Of a stretch of DNA of 64,000 bases, positions 22,053-31,801 are shown piece by piece. The stretch lies in NCBI GenBank assembly GCA_900316985.1, contig ONFE01000001.1, positions 1-64,000 of the forward strand. Direction: 5' to 3'. Every line of letters starts with the position of its first letter. Within the stretch, counting starts at the first letter, position 1. A program made the position numbers and the translations under genes. Origin of the DNA: an uncultured Prevotellaceae bacterium. Its GTDB lineage: Bacteria; Bacteroidota; Bacteroidia; Bacteroidales; Bacteroidaceae. Under the pieces are notes generated by a model that saw only the letters and a list, made by a program, of their open reading frames with translations, was not told the origin of the DNA and searched no databases.

Positions 22053-24401
22053 TTATTGCGAAATCTCCTGAATCTTTGTATCCCCTGGTTTGAAAAGCAG
22101 TCCCTTACAGGTCTGGGCATCAGCCTTGTAAGCCTTCCATTCTATCTTATTCCAATCAATATCACCCGTATGCTGAGCCACGGGAACGTGGGGAATGAGC
22201 GAACCGTCGCGTACAAGGATAATGGCGGGAATCTTTCCGGCCTGTATTTCCTGATAACCGCCTTCGTAAACCTTCCCGTTCTGATAGTCAATCCACTTGC
22301 CCTTCGGCAGATAGCAGGTACGGCTATTGCCACTTTCCATCAAGGGGGCCACCAGAATCTGGGAACCAAAGAGGTATTCATCTTCTACAAGCCAAGCCCC
22401 CGGATCATTGGGGAACTCCACGAAGAGAGCACGCACCATTGGAAGTCCACGCTCACTACAGTCTTTGGCTTGTGCATAGACGTATGGCATGAGTTGATAT
22501 TTCAGTTCCGCACTCTCACGGAATGCCTGGGTGAAAGACTCAGAAATCAGCCATGGCTCTGTAGGAGGTGCTCCGTGGGCGCGCGTATGACTGCTCAGGA
22601 AGCCGAATGGCAACCAGCGGCGATAGATATCTTCCGGGGAAGCGGTGACGAATCCGCCCATGTCGTGACTCCAGAAAGAGAAACCGCTGAGCCCAAAGGA
22701 AAGACCACCGCGGAGGTCACCAAGCATACCGATATTCGTCGTGGCTGCATCACCACCCCAATGAAGGGGATAGCGCTGAGAGCCAGCCCATGCGGAACGC
22801 GCCCAGATAACCGGTTCCGAACCATTCTTGGCAATACCCTCAAAGAGCGCCTTGTTGTAACGCAGGGGATAGAGATTGTGCTCATAGAAACCACCCTTTC
22901 CGCTGGCATACACGCCATTGAAGGGAGCTGCCTCACCAAAATCGCACTTGATGACATCCACGCCCTGACGAATAAGACCACCTATTTTAGACTGATACCA
23001 ATCAACTGTCTGAGGATTACTCAGGTCAAGAACGGCATCCTCGTAGGGCATACCGCCATTGGCATTCTTCACATGCATGCCCTTCTCCACGATTTCCTTG
23101 AAATAACGGTTCTTGGGAGTGAAATAGGGCAATTGCCAAAGACACGTATGGAAACCCATACGGTCCATCTTTTTCAGCATCGCAACGGGATCCTTGAAAC
23201 GGTTCTTGGAGAACTCATAGTCACACTGCCAGTCCACGTCGAACCATCCAGTGTCAAAGTGAATCACATCCGACGGGATGCGGTGCTGACGGAGTTTGTT
23301 GGCGATATCCAAGCCTTCCTCCTGCGAGAAATAAGTGATGCGGCTCATCCAAGTGCCGAAAGTCCAGAGCGGCAGCATGGGCGACTTGCCCGTGATATTG
23401 GTGTATTCGTCAAGTATTTCCTTTGGCTCTCCGAAAAAAAGGAAGAGATCCACCTTCTCGTCACCCATAAACAGGCGTGAGGCTCCAATATAAGACGCTC
23501 CGAAATCACATGTTACGGGAGCCGACGTGTGCATGAAGATGCCATAGCCACGATTGGAGAAGAAGAAGGGGACCGGCTTGTACATACCGTCACTCTCAGG
23601 TCCCTGCGGGTCGGTAACATAAAGATGAACTTTCTGCCCTACTTTATCGAGTTTAGTAAAGGACTCACCACAGCCCACGATGTGTTCACCCGAGGCCAAA
23701 GTGAAGACCGGATTCACGGAACGTGAATTATCACTGCCACGTTTGATGAACGAGAACGGCAGAAGCTTAATCTGTGAAGAATCATTGTCGATGATATGGC
23801 GTGTTTGCGTCAGGATCTTTCCATTTTTGTCGCGAAGCACGATACGGAAAGGATAGCGCTGAATTTCAAGGGAGCCGTATTCGCTTTTATAAGCGATGCT
23901 ACGACCTTCGCTAACAGGATGCCACTCTTTTGTAAGGGAGCCATTGGCTGCACCTGCCAACTTACCCAAAAACTCGGGAGCAAACATCGGGTCGCTTCCA
24001 TCTTCATTCTTAGGCTCTACAGGTGTGGTGAGCATCGTCAAGCGAATGCACCGGGGAGAGATGAAGCTAAGCTGTAGTTTCAGTTGCGGATCGTTATCGT
24101 ATTCCGTTGAGGGGAAATCAAGCATCTCCATCCTTACGGGCCAGTAACCATTAAGATTGAAAGCCTGTCGCGGTGAGAGTCTGTAACGGTTCCATTTCAC
24201 GGTTCCCGTAGCCTTTGCAGCATCAAATGACGCCACACTATCGGCAAGGAAATAAGTGTTAGACAGGTCGGAGAAATCGGTTGACATGTCTTTCTGGATG
24301 TTCATCAGGTACTGAACACCGGCGTTGGTCTGTATTTGCGAATAGGTTGCCAACGCACCGCAAAAAGTGCAGATTACGCAAATGAATATCTTTTTCATCA
24401 T
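22053..24401 (-). CDS. GH31 family glycoside hydrolase
   Basis: The 782-residue protein has a signal peptide (MMKKIFICVICTFCGALATY S) and a GH31 catalytic barrel. The nucleophile is Asp487 in DVIKCDFGE and the acid/base Asp551 in HWGGD. WSHDMGGF and the usual beta-rich C-terminal domains follow. GH31 enzymes of this type remove alpha-xylose or alpha-glucose from the ends of oligosaccharides; with its neighbours alpha-xylosidase or alpha-glucosidase action is likely. It is the last gene of the minus-strand run from 31698 and has no PA14 insert, unlike the second GH31 at 28756. Confidence 0.92.
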   Translation of the reverse strand: MMKKIFICVICTFCGALATYSQIQTNAGVQYLMNIQKDMSTDFSDLSNTYFLADSVASFDAAKATGTVKWNRYRLSPRQAFNLNGYWPVRMEMLDFPSTEYDNDPQLKLQLSFISPRCIRLTMLTTPVEPKNEDGSDPMFAPEFLGKLAGAANGSLTKEWHPVSEGRSIAYKSEYGSLEIQRYPFRIVLRDKNGKILTQTRHIIDNDSSQIKLLPFSFIKRGSDNSRSVNPVFTLASGEHIVGCGESFTKLDKVGQKVHLYVTDPQGPESDGMYKPVPFFFSNRGYGIFMHTSAPVTCDFGASYIGASRLFMGDEKVDLFLFFGEPKEILDEYTNITGKSPMLPLWTFGTWMSRITYFSQEEGLDIANKLRQHRIPSDVIHFDTGWFDVDWQCDYEFSKNRFKDPVAMLKKMDRMGFHTCLWQLPYFTPKNRYFKEIVEKGMHVKNANGGMPYEDAVLDLSNPQTVDWYQSKIGGLIRQGVDVIKCDFGEAAPFNGVYASGKGGFYEHNLYPLRYNKALFEGIAKNGSEPVIWARSAWAGSQRYPLHWGGDAATTNIGMLGDLRGGLSFGLSGFSFWSHDMGGFVTASPEDIYRRWLPFGFLSSHTRAHGAPPTEPWLISESFTQAFRESAELKYQLMPYVYAQAKDCSERGLPMVRALFVEFPNDPGAWLVEDEYLFGSQILVAPLMESGNSRTCYLPKGKWIDYQNGKVYEGGYQEIQAGKIPAIILVRDGSLIPHVPVAQHTGDIDWNKIEWKAYKADAQTCKGLLFKPGDTKIQEISQ

Positions 24402-24438
24402 GTATTGCTATTAGGTCTATCTGTTCAGCTTATGTTAA

Positions 24439-25251
24439 TTACGGATTCACGGGTTTACCAAGCAATTGGCGCATATGAGTTTCCAGGATATGGAATCCGG
24501 GTTCCACCATTCCTCCATGACCATGACCGTCAAGTTCATAAAGCCATGTCTTTTCATGTCCTGCCAGTTTCATCATCCTAGCCAAATACTGGTTCTCATC
24601 GTAGCGGCCAAAGAGTTCCAGTTCACGGTCACCACATATCAGCAAAAACGGCGGACAATCCTTTCTCACCCAATAGAGGGGAGCATATTCATCGATGGTG
24701 GGCTGCAAAGGACTGATTCCTTGCATCTTACGTACATTATAATGTGTGATGGCCTGTCCGCTAAAGGGAGCATAGAGCATCACGGAGTCGGCGTCTATGC
24801 CATAGTTTCCGAGCCATGCCTTGTTCAGGCAAAGCAACATTGCCAAATAGCCCCCAGCTGAATGGCCTGTAACCACAATCTTCTTCGTGTCACCACCGTA
24901 CTTCCCTATATTGCCGAACACCCATGCCACGGCCTCAGCTGCATCATCGACCGTTTCCTTGATGGTCACTTTGGGCAACAGGCGGTAGTTGGCACCCACT
25001 ACGACATAACCTTTATCTTTCAGTCTTTCAGGTATTTCCTTATTACCTGCTTCCAATCCACCGCCGTGGAACCAAACCACGACAGGACAGTCTTTCTGAT
25101 TCTCGGGATAGTAGATATCCAGTTTCAGGCGTTCCTGTGCATAGGCATCCTGCTTGGTCGTATAGCAGATGTCATTAACCTGCTGGTAAGTCTGTGCATG
25201 AATCGCAAACGCAAACAGCAAAGTTACTATAAAAGAAAACTGTCTTTTCAT
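24439..25251 (-). CDS. Secreted alpha/beta hydrolase (esterase)
   Basis: The 270-residue protein has a signal peptide (MKRQFSFIVTLLFAFAIHA) and an alpha/beta-hydrolase fold. The oxyanion motif is WFHGGGLEAG, the nucleophile serine lies in VTGHSAGGYLAM, and a catalytic His is probable in DGHGHGGM near the end. This fits BD-FAE/carbohydrate esterases that strip acetyl or feruloyl groups from plant glycans. It sits 37 bp after the stop-side of its GH31 partner and between glycan genes, so deacetylation of the same polymer is the best guess. Confidence 0.85.
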   Translation of the reverse strand: MKRQFSFIVTLLFAFAIHAQTYQQVNDICYTTKQDAYAQERLKLDIYYPENQKDCPVVVWFHGGGLEAGNKEIPERLKDKGYVVVGANYRLLPKVTIKETVDDAAEAVAWVFGNIGKYGGDTKKIVVTGHSAGGYLAMLLCLNKAWLGNYGIDADSVMLYAPFSGQAITHYNVRKMQGISPLQPTIDEYAPLYWVRKDCPPFLLICGDRELELFGRYDENQYLARMMKLAGHEKTWLYELDGHGHGGMVEPGFHILETHMRQLLGKPVNP

Positions 25252-25267
25252 ATCTTCTCAGTGTTTT

Positions 25268-26254
25268 TTAATCCATCGGATAGCGGACGCCCCACTCCAT
25301 TCGCAGGTCGTCCATCATCTTCATAATCGTCAGTGTCTCGTCGAGAGGCATCATGGGGGACTCGGTCCAATTGTTTTCCAAGGCCTCCTTACATGCCAGA
25401 AACTCGTATTCATAGCCCGTAATCTGGTCAGGCACACGGAATTCTTCCTCTAGTACATGATTGCGACCAAAGATACTAATAACCTGCGGATTATTGATAT
25501 CATCGACAGCCAGACAGGCTTTAGTACCACTGATTACACCTTGATTGTCGTTTACGCAAAGTGCCGATGACTGGATGTTGGCCATCACACCATTGTCGAG
25601 TACATAGGAAGCCGCATTCTGCAAATCAACGCCGAGGTCGGATTTCATGCAATTGGAAATGACACGCTCCACCCTGGCATCGCAGAACATACGGAAGAAA
25701 TTGATGGCATAGACACCCACATCGAGCAAAGCGCCTCCGCATAGTTCGGGTTTCAGCAGGCGTTCCTTATGAAGCATCGGATAGCCGATAGTAGCAGAAA
25801 TCAACTGGGGAGTTCCGATACGGCCGTCGGCTATCAATTTATGAATCATCTGGACAGCAGGCTGATAGCGTGTCCAAATGGCTTCTGCAACAAACACTTT
25901 GTGCTCTCGGGCCAAATCCACGATATCCTTGCTTTCACGATAGTTAGCCATGAAGGCTTTCTCCACCAGGCAAGGTTTACCCTTGAGAATGGCTTCACGG
26001 GTCACATCATAATGATGACTGTGAGGCGTGGCGATATAAACTAAATCCACATCCGCATCATCAAGTAAATCTGAATAAGTCCCATAAGCCCGCTCAAAGT
26101 CCCATTCCTTGGCAAAGGCCTCTGCCTTTTCCAACGAGCGCGAGGCAATGGCAAAATTATCCACTCCTTCCAAATCCTTCAGGGTGGAAGCGATTTTACC
26201 TGCTATGGTGCCGGCTCCGATGATACCAACACGCATCACGTTGTTTTCTGTCAT
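25268..26254 (-). CDS. Gfo/Idh/MocA family oxidoreductase
   Basis: A 328-residue NAD(P)-dependent dehydrogenase with the Rossmann motif VGIIGAGTIAGKIA at the N-terminus, followed by YIATPHSHHYD and the family Lys motif GKPCLVEKAF. No signal peptide, so cytoplasmic. The family oxidises sugars, sugar acids or inositols. Here it lies between the secreted GH2 and esterase genes (11 bp after GH2), probably to process a released monosaccharide. The substrate is not evident. Confidence 0.88.
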   Translation of the reverse strand: MTENNVMRVGIIGAGTIAGKIASTLKDLEGVDNFAIASRSLEKAEAFAKEWDFERAYGTYSDLLDDADVDLVYIATPHSHHYDVTREAILKGKPCLVEKAFMANYRESKDIVDLAREHKVFVAEAIWTRYQPAVQMIHKLIADGRIGTPQLISATIGYPMLHKERLLKPELCGGALLDVGVYAINFFRMFCDARVERVISNCMKSDLGVDLQNAASYVLDNGVMANIQSSALCVNDNQGVISGTKACLAVDDINNPQVISIFGRNHVLEEEFRVPDQITGYEYEFLACKEALENNWTESPMMPLDETLTIMKMMDDLRMEWGVRYPMD

Positions 26255-26265
26255 AAATGTTTGTG

Positions 26266-28695
26266 TTATTTGATTATGTGAGTAGTCTCTTTCATCCCGA
26301 AAGTGGAAGCCTTTAGTTCACCCTTGCCACTTACGGCCACCATGCACTTGCCCATGAAAGCCTTTCGCTTGGTATCCTTGAAACGCTCCATAGAGAATTG
26401 GCTGCCATTATCCACGCCGATGATCTCCAGTCCGCCGGTAGTCTCAAAGAATACCTGGTTTTCAGCCCAAGGACACAGATTACCGTCCTTATCCACCACC
26501 TCAACATTTACGAAGGTTGTGGTCTTTCCCTGATAATCGGTAGTCAGACGCAGATGATCGGGCTGTCCTGCCGTTTTAATGGTTTGCGTAGCCACAATCT
26601 CTGGATAGCCGTTCTTCACGGCTGCCTTTCGGGCAACTACTTTCACTTCACCAGGCTCATATTTCACACGCCATGATACATGATAGACGTGACTGTCGGC
26701 TTTTCTGCGGACACCTTGAGATTTTCCGTTTACATACAATTCCACCTCGTCGGCATTATTGTAATAGCACCACATATCTATTTCCTGACCTGGTAACCAA
26801 TTCCAATGGGGGAAGAGATGGAGAACGGGCTTATTAGTCCATTCACTTTGGTACATGTAATAGATGTCCTTCGGGAAGCCGGCAAGATCTATAATGCCGA
26901 AATACGAACTGCGAGCAGGGTAGCCGTAAGGCGTAGGTTCTCCAATATAATCGAAGCCCGTCCAAATGAACTGTCCACCGACATAAGGCGTATGCTTGAC
27001 TACGTCCCAAGTTTGTTCATGGGTGCTGCTCCACGATGCGTGCATATTGTCATATGCCGAGCACATAAACGAGGGGTCGGTATAAGGCATCCACCATTCC
27101 TTCGGTGCTACATAGATGCTGTCGGAAGGCATCATATAGTAGCCTCGTGTCTGAAGGGCAGATACACTCTCACTCATTATGAACGGCTTATTTGGGAAAT
27201 TCTTTGGCACGTCCTTAATCCACTGATGGTGATAGTTGAAACCGATAATATCGATAGCCCCGCTCTTGAAGAGATGGTTCTTCGGATCGGGTTCATTGCA
27301 GCCTGCTGTGATGGGACGAGTCTTGTCGTATTTCTTTATGATATTGGCTAAATGCTGGGTTAGCAAAGCATTGGGCGTCATTTCTTCACCGTGTGCCAAT
27401 GTGGAGGCATCATGACCCGCATTAAGAATCAGATTTGCCTGCTCAAGGGTCAATTCATCAGCATCTGCCGAAGACCACTGCTCGAGCACTTCATTACCTA
27501 TCGACCACATCAAAATGCACGGATGGTTACGGTCGCGCTTCACCAGGTCAGAAAGGTCACGCTCATGCCATTCGTCGAAAAAGCGTGCATAGTCGTTCTG
27601 CGTCTTCTTGCGTCGCCACATATCAAACGACTCATCCATTACGATGAGTCCCATCGTGTCACACATATTCAGAAGTTCCGGAGCAGGAGGATTATGAGAA
27701 GACCGGATGGCATTCACGCCCATTGCCTTCAATTTCACCAGTTTACGGTGAAGGGCATCTTCATTGAGGGCTGCTCCCAGACAGCCGAAGTCATGATGTT
27801 CACAGACACCATTGATCTTCACTGGTACAGAATTGAGTGAGAAGCCCGCTTTGGGATCAAAGCGGAAACTCCTCACTCCCGTGTTAGTTTCATATACATC
27901 AACAATTTTATCACCAACACGTATCTCGGTGCGCATCTTATAAATATAAGGATTGTCAAGTGTCCACAAATGAGGATTCTTCACCTGAAGCGTGGAACCA
28001 TTGGATTTGGCAACCTCTTTTCCTCCGGCATCCAAAAGGATATTGGTTATCTGAGTGTCCTTCGTCTTGTTCGCTACTTCTACCATAACGTTGAATGTAG
28101 CTGTTTTATTATTCTTTGACAAAGAAGAAGTGACATATGTCCCCCAATGGGCCACATGCGTATGTTCTGTTTGAGTCAGCCATACATGACGGTATATACC
28201 ACAACCGCTATACCAGCGGGAGTTTGGCTGGTCGCTGTTGTCCACCCTGACGGCAATAATATTCTCACCTCTCTTCAGATATTCTGTGATATCATATTCA
28301 AAAGAACTATAGCCATAAGGACGGAATCCCACTTTCTGACCATTCACATAAACGGTAGAGTTCATATAAACGCCATCAAACTCAATGAAGCAGGAAGTAC
28401 CTCCGTCTTGTGAGGGTGTCAAGGGAATACTGAATGTTTTCCTATACCATCCTACTCCACCAGGTAAAGCTCCCCCACCCGCTCCAGAAGGATTGCTGGC
28501 ATAGAAGTCACCCTCTATAGCCCAGTCGTGAGGTAAAGAAAGCTTTCGCCAATGAGAATCATTATAGTCTACATCTGCCATATGTGCAGAATCTGCCAAC
28601 ACAAACCGCCAATCAGCATCAAAACATTTGCGTTCTCGAGCCTGTACTGTATAGAGAGCCGCCATCGCAAGCAGCAGAAACAAAAATCTTTTCAT
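26266..28695 (-). CDS. GH2 family glycoside hydrolase (beta-galactosidase-like)
   Basis: The 809-residue protein has a signal peptide (MKRFLFLLLAMAALYTVQA) and the GH2 layout: sugar-binding jelly roll (LPHDWAIEGDF, SGAGGGALPGGVGWYRK), immunoglobulin-like domain, barrel with acid/base Glu402 (MWSIGNE) and nucleophile Glu509 (FIMSES), then C-terminal Ig-like domains including ADEVELYVNGKS. In xyloglucan loci a GH2 removes beta-galactose side chains, and this gene sits beside GH31. Beta-galactosidase is therefore the favoured activity, with beta-glucuronidase or mannosidase as alternatives. Confidence 0.9.
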   Translation of the reverse strand: MKRFLFLLLAMAALYTVQARERKCFDADWRFVLADSAHMADVDYNDSHWRKLSLPHDWAIEGDFYASNPSGAGGGALPGGVGWYRKTFSIPLTPSQDGGTSCFIEFDGVYMNSTVYVNGQKVGFRPYGYSSFEYDITEYLKRGENIIAVRVDNSDQPNSRWYSGCGIYRHVWLTQTEHTHVAHWGTYVTSSLSKNNKTATFNVMVEVANKTKDTQITNILLDAGGKEVAKSNGSTLQVKNPHLWTLDNPYIYKMRTEIRVGDKIVDVYETNTGVRSFRFDPKAGFSLNSVPVKINGVCEHHDFGCLGAALNEDALHRKLVKLKAMGVNAIRSSHNPPAPELLNMCDTMGLIVMDESFDMWRRKKTQNDYARFFDEWHERDLSDLVKRDRNHPCILMWSIGNEVLEQWSSADADELTLEQANLILNAGHDASTLAHGEEMTPNALLTQHLANIIKKYDKTRPITAGCNEPDPKNHLFKSGAIDIIGFNYHHQWIKDVPKNFPNKPFIMSESVSALQTRGYYMMPSDSIYVAPKEWWMPYTDPSFMCSAYDNMHASWSSTHEQTWDVVKHTPYVGGQFIWTGFDYIGEPTPYGYPARSSYFGIIDLAGFPKDIYYMYQSEWTNKPVLHLFPHWNWLPGQEIDMWCYYNNADEVELYVNGKSQGVRRKADSHVYHVSWRVKYEPGEVKVVARKAAVKNGYPEIVATQTIKTAGQPDHLRLTTDYQGKTTTFVNVEVVDKDGNLCPWAENQVFFETTGGLEIIGVDNGSQFSMERFKDTKRKAFMGKCMVAVSGKGELKASTFGMKETTHIIK

Positions 28696-28755
28696 ATGTA
28701 ATGTTTGTCTAAAAAACGATTGCTAAATAACATCTAAGGGCTTTCCCTTACACAA

Positions 28756-31698
28756 TCAGAGCTTCACGCTGACGGCCTTGCCCGTATAGGTGACAACCTT
28801 GCCGGCAGCATTGAAATCGAGCGGCTGGGCGTTGTCCTTCGTCACCAGCACAATGTTGAACGTGCGGCTCTTCAGCATACCGCTGAAACTGCCCTTACGC
28901 TGACCGAACGAAACACTCTTCGAGGCATCGTCGTAGCTGATGTCGATGGTGGCATACTTGCCCTTCTCGTAGTTGTAGTTGGTGCCTTCGTCCTCGTAGA
29001 GCTGGAACTGGCCGTTGCGTCCAGCATAGATGTAGAGCGTAATCTCTGAGGCGGGTTTCTCGCTGCTGTACTGGATTTCGGGACCGAATGGAACGATGGA
29101 GCCCTCGCGCACAAAGACCGGAATACGCTCAAACGGAGCATCCACTATGAGACTCTGTCCGCCCTCGATGAACTCGCCGTCGTACAGGTTATACCATCCG
29201 CTGGCCTTGGGGAAATACGCCTTGCGGTTGCGGGCCTTATACTGGCCTACAGGACAAGCCATGAATGCCGGACCGAACATCCACTGGTCCTTGATGTCGT
29301 ACACTTTCTCATCGTTCTGGAAATCCATCACGAGGGCACGCATCAGCGTGTAGTCGTTCAGGTGAGCCCAGCCGGCCATCGAGTACAGATAGGGCATCAT
29401 GCGATAGCGCAGTTTGTCGTAATAGACGATGGTCTGATAGCACGGATGACTCTCGGGAGCAATGTTCCACACCTCACGCAGAGGCCACTGACCGTGAGCA
29501 CGATAGAGCGGAATGAAGCAGCCGAACTGGTTCCAGCGGGCCTGCAATTCGCGCCACTCCGTCAGGTCGCTGTTCTCAACGCCTGTCTTGTCGAACTCCT
29601 GCTGGGCTGCCACATAGCGGTCTTCGACGCAGAATCCGCCCTGGTCCATACCCCAGAAGGGAACGCCCGACATGGAGTAGTTCAAGCCTGCCGTCATCTG
29701 TGCCCGCATATCCTCCCAGCGGGTTCCGATGTCGCCGCTCCAGGTAGCCGTAGAGTAGCGCTGCTCGCCTGCAAATCCGCTTCGGGTGAGCAGGAACACG
29801 CGGGGCTCGTTGGCCTTACCCTTAAAAAGCGAGCGCTGGCCGTTGTAGATGGCATCGGCATTCACGGTGCTGTAGGCATTGAAGTATTCGGTCGACGAAC
29901 CCATTGCCGTGGGACCGCTCAGCGCCTTGCGGTACCACATCGGGGTGCAGTCGCGCACGTTGGGCTCTGATGCATCCATCCACCAGGCATCAATGCCGTG
30001 CTTGTATTTTGAATAGAGGTTCTCGTCCATCTGGCGCCAAAACATCTTGCGGGCACCCTCGGCATAGGCATCGTAGAACGAGCCGCGGAAGCCCAGCCAG
30101 TCGTGAATGTCGTCGGTGATGGCCTGATGGTAGATCCAACCCTTGGCATCGAGTTCCTTATAGTTGGCCACGGTGTCGTAGAACTTAGGCCATACGCTGA
30201 TCATGAAGCGGCCGCCCATCTTGTGCACATTGTCGAGCATCTGCTGCGGATTGGGATAGCGCGAGGCCTCGAAGGTGTGGTCGCCCCACGAGTCGAGCTT
30301 CCAGTAGTTCCAGTCCTGCACGATGTTGTCGACCGGAATATGACGCTTGCGGAACTCAGCCAGCGTCTCCTCGATTTCAGCCTGCGTCTTGTAGCGCTCG
30401 CGGCTCTGCCAGAAACCGAGCACCCACTTGGGATATACGGGAGCCTTGCCGGTCAGCGTGCGATAGCCTGAGATAATCTTGTCGAAGTTGTCGCCGGCAA
30501 TGAAATAGTAGTCCATATCGCGACTCATCTCGCTCCAGATGCATAGCTGGTCGCGCTGCTCACGGCTGCGGGGCTCGGATACGCGGAGTCCGCAATACGA
30601 CACATCGCCGTCGGGCTGCCACTCAATGCGCAGCTGTGTCTTCACGCCCTGCTTCAGGGGAGCGGCAAACTTCCAGGTGTTGGGATTCCAGGCTGTGCGC
30701 CAACGCTCAGGCACCACTTCCTCGCCACCCAGATACACCTTCATGTAGCCGGCATAGTAGAGAATGAACTGATAGAGCTCGGTCTTGGAAGCCTCCACAA
30801 AACCCTCATAGACCACGTTTGCTCCCTTCATCTTGAAACCTTTCGGCAGGTTTTTGATGCCGCCGGGCTCGGTCTGGTTGGCAATGGCCGATGTGGTGGG
30901 AGTATCGAATTCGAAGTAGATGGAATCCTCGCCGCGCACAATCTTCTTTCCGTCCTTGTCGGTATAGGTGCCGGTCAGTCGGCCGGGCTTGCCGTTCTTG
31001 TCGTAGAGCTTGAAGGCGCGGTTCAGCTGCAAGTAGTCGTTAGGATTGCCGAAGCGGCAGTAGCTGTACGAATCCCACAGGATGCCGTAGCCCTTGGTGG
31101 AGAGCACGAATGGGATGCTCACCTTTGTGTTATACTGGAACAGGTCTTCGTTCTTGCCCTTCATATTGAGTTCCTCGGCCTGATGCTGGCCCAAGCCGTA
31201 GAGAGCCTCCTGCTGGTTGTCGAACCTGAGTGTCCACGAGAGTCCGTTGCGCTGTTCCTCGGGGATGGTGCCGATGCCAATCTCGCGCTCGGGCACGCGG
31301 AAATTAGTGAATGTCTTGCCGTCTTTTGCCTCGGCAGCCAGTTGCTTTCCTGCTGCATCGAAGAAACTGACGCGGCCGCTCTGCTTGTCAACACGGGCGG
31401 TGATGCCCTTCGCCTTTACCACGAAGTCGCTGCCCTCTTCCGAAGTGGTGAACTGCGGCTTTGCCGTCTGCTGCACAATCATCAGGCTCGGCTGCTTCTG
31501 CGGCAGCTGTGCCTCTGAGGTGGCCTGCACGCGGATGATGTTGTCGTTAATCACTTGCAAAGAGACAACCTTTGCGCCATTTGCGGTAGGATTGTCCAAC
31601 TGAACCGTCACGCGGTTACCGTCTTTCGTAACTGCTGCCTGTGCAAATCCCACACAAGAAAACAGTACGGTCGACATTAATAATCTAGTAATACTCAT
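28756..31698 (-). CDS. GH31 alpha-xylosidase with PA14 insert (BoGH31A-like)
   Basis: This 980-residue protein has a signal peptide (MSITRLLMSTVLFSCVGFA), an N-terminal beta domain, a PA14-like insert at about 225-385 (VYEGFVEASKTELYQF, MKVYLGGEEVV), then a GH31 barrel. The nucleophile is Asp575 in WWMDASEPN and the acid/base Asp656 in ATWSGD. The PA14 insertion and these motifs match the alpha-xylosidase of Bacteroides xyloglucan loci, which releases xylose from the non-reducing end of xyloglucan oligosaccharides. It is the first gene of the minus-strand operon that runs to 22053, read from the -7 box at 31735. Confidence 0.93.
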   Translation of the reverse strand: MSITRLLMSTVLFSCVGFAQAAVTKDGNRVTVQLDNPTANGAKVVSLQVINDNIIRVQATSEAQLPQKQPSLMIVQQTAKPQFTTSEEGSDFVVKAKGITARVDKQSGRVSFFDAAGKQLAAEAKDGKTFTNFRVPEREIGIGTIPEEQRNGLSWTLRFDNQQEALYGLGQHQAEELNMKGKNEDLFQYNTKVSIPFVLSTKGYGILWDSYSYCRFGNPNDYLQLNRAFKLYDKNGKPGRLTGTYTDKDGKKIVRGEDSIYFEFDTPTTSAIANQTEPGGIKNLPKGFKMKGANVVYEGFVEASKTELYQFILYYAGYMKVYLGGEEVVPERWRTAWNPNTWKFAAPLKQGVKTQLRIEWQPDGDVSYCGLRVSEPRSREQRDQLCIWSEMSRDMDYYFIAGDNFDKIISGYRTLTGKAPVYPKWVLGFWQSRERYKTQAEIEETLAEFRKRHIPVDNIVQDWNYWKLDSWGDHTFEASRYPNPQQMLDNVHKMGGRFMISVWPKFYDTVANYKELDAKGWIYHQAITDDIHDWLGFRGSFYDAYAEGARKMFWRQMDENLYSKYKHGIDAWWMDASEPNVRDCTPMWYRKALSGPTAMGSSTEYFNAYSTVNADAIYNGQRSLFKGKANEPRVFLLTRSGFAGEQRYSTATWSGDIGTRWEDMRAQMTAGLNYSMSGVPFWGMDQGGFCVEDRYVAAQQEFDKTGVENSDLTEWRELQARWNQFGCFIPLYRAHGQWPLREVWNIAPESHPCYQTIVYYDKLRYRMMPYLYSMAGWAHLNDYTLMRALVMDFQNDEKVYDIKDQWMFGPAFMACPVGQYKARNRKAYFPKASGWYNLYDGEFIEGGQSLIVDAPFERIPVFVREGSIVPFGPEIQYSSEKPASEITLYIYAGRNGQFQLYEDEGTNYNYEKGKYATIDISYDDASKSVSFGQRKGSFSGMLKSRTFNIVLVTKDNAQPLDFNAAGKVVTYTGKAVSVKL

Positions 31699-31734
31699 TT
31701 TCGGTTTATTTGTCTTATAGATTTAATTTGCTTG

Positions 31735-31742
31735 CAAAGATA
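31735..31742 (-). promoter_or_regulatory. Bacteroidota -7 promoter box (TATCTTTG)
   Basis: The minus strand reads TATCTTTG 36 bp upstream of the alpha-xylosidase ATG, matching TAnnTTTG. It is the probable start of the GH31-GH2-Gfo-esterase-GH31 operon. Confidence 0.55.
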
Positions 31743-31801
31743 GCACTAAAAAACCGATTTGTAAAATGTTAGCGTTAAGAATTTGTGTATAAATTGTTAA
31801 A

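Noticed and set aside
22056-23480. 474-codon plus-strand frame opposite the GH31 gene
   Set aside because: Antisense to clear GH31 catalytic motifs, with no promoter or family features.
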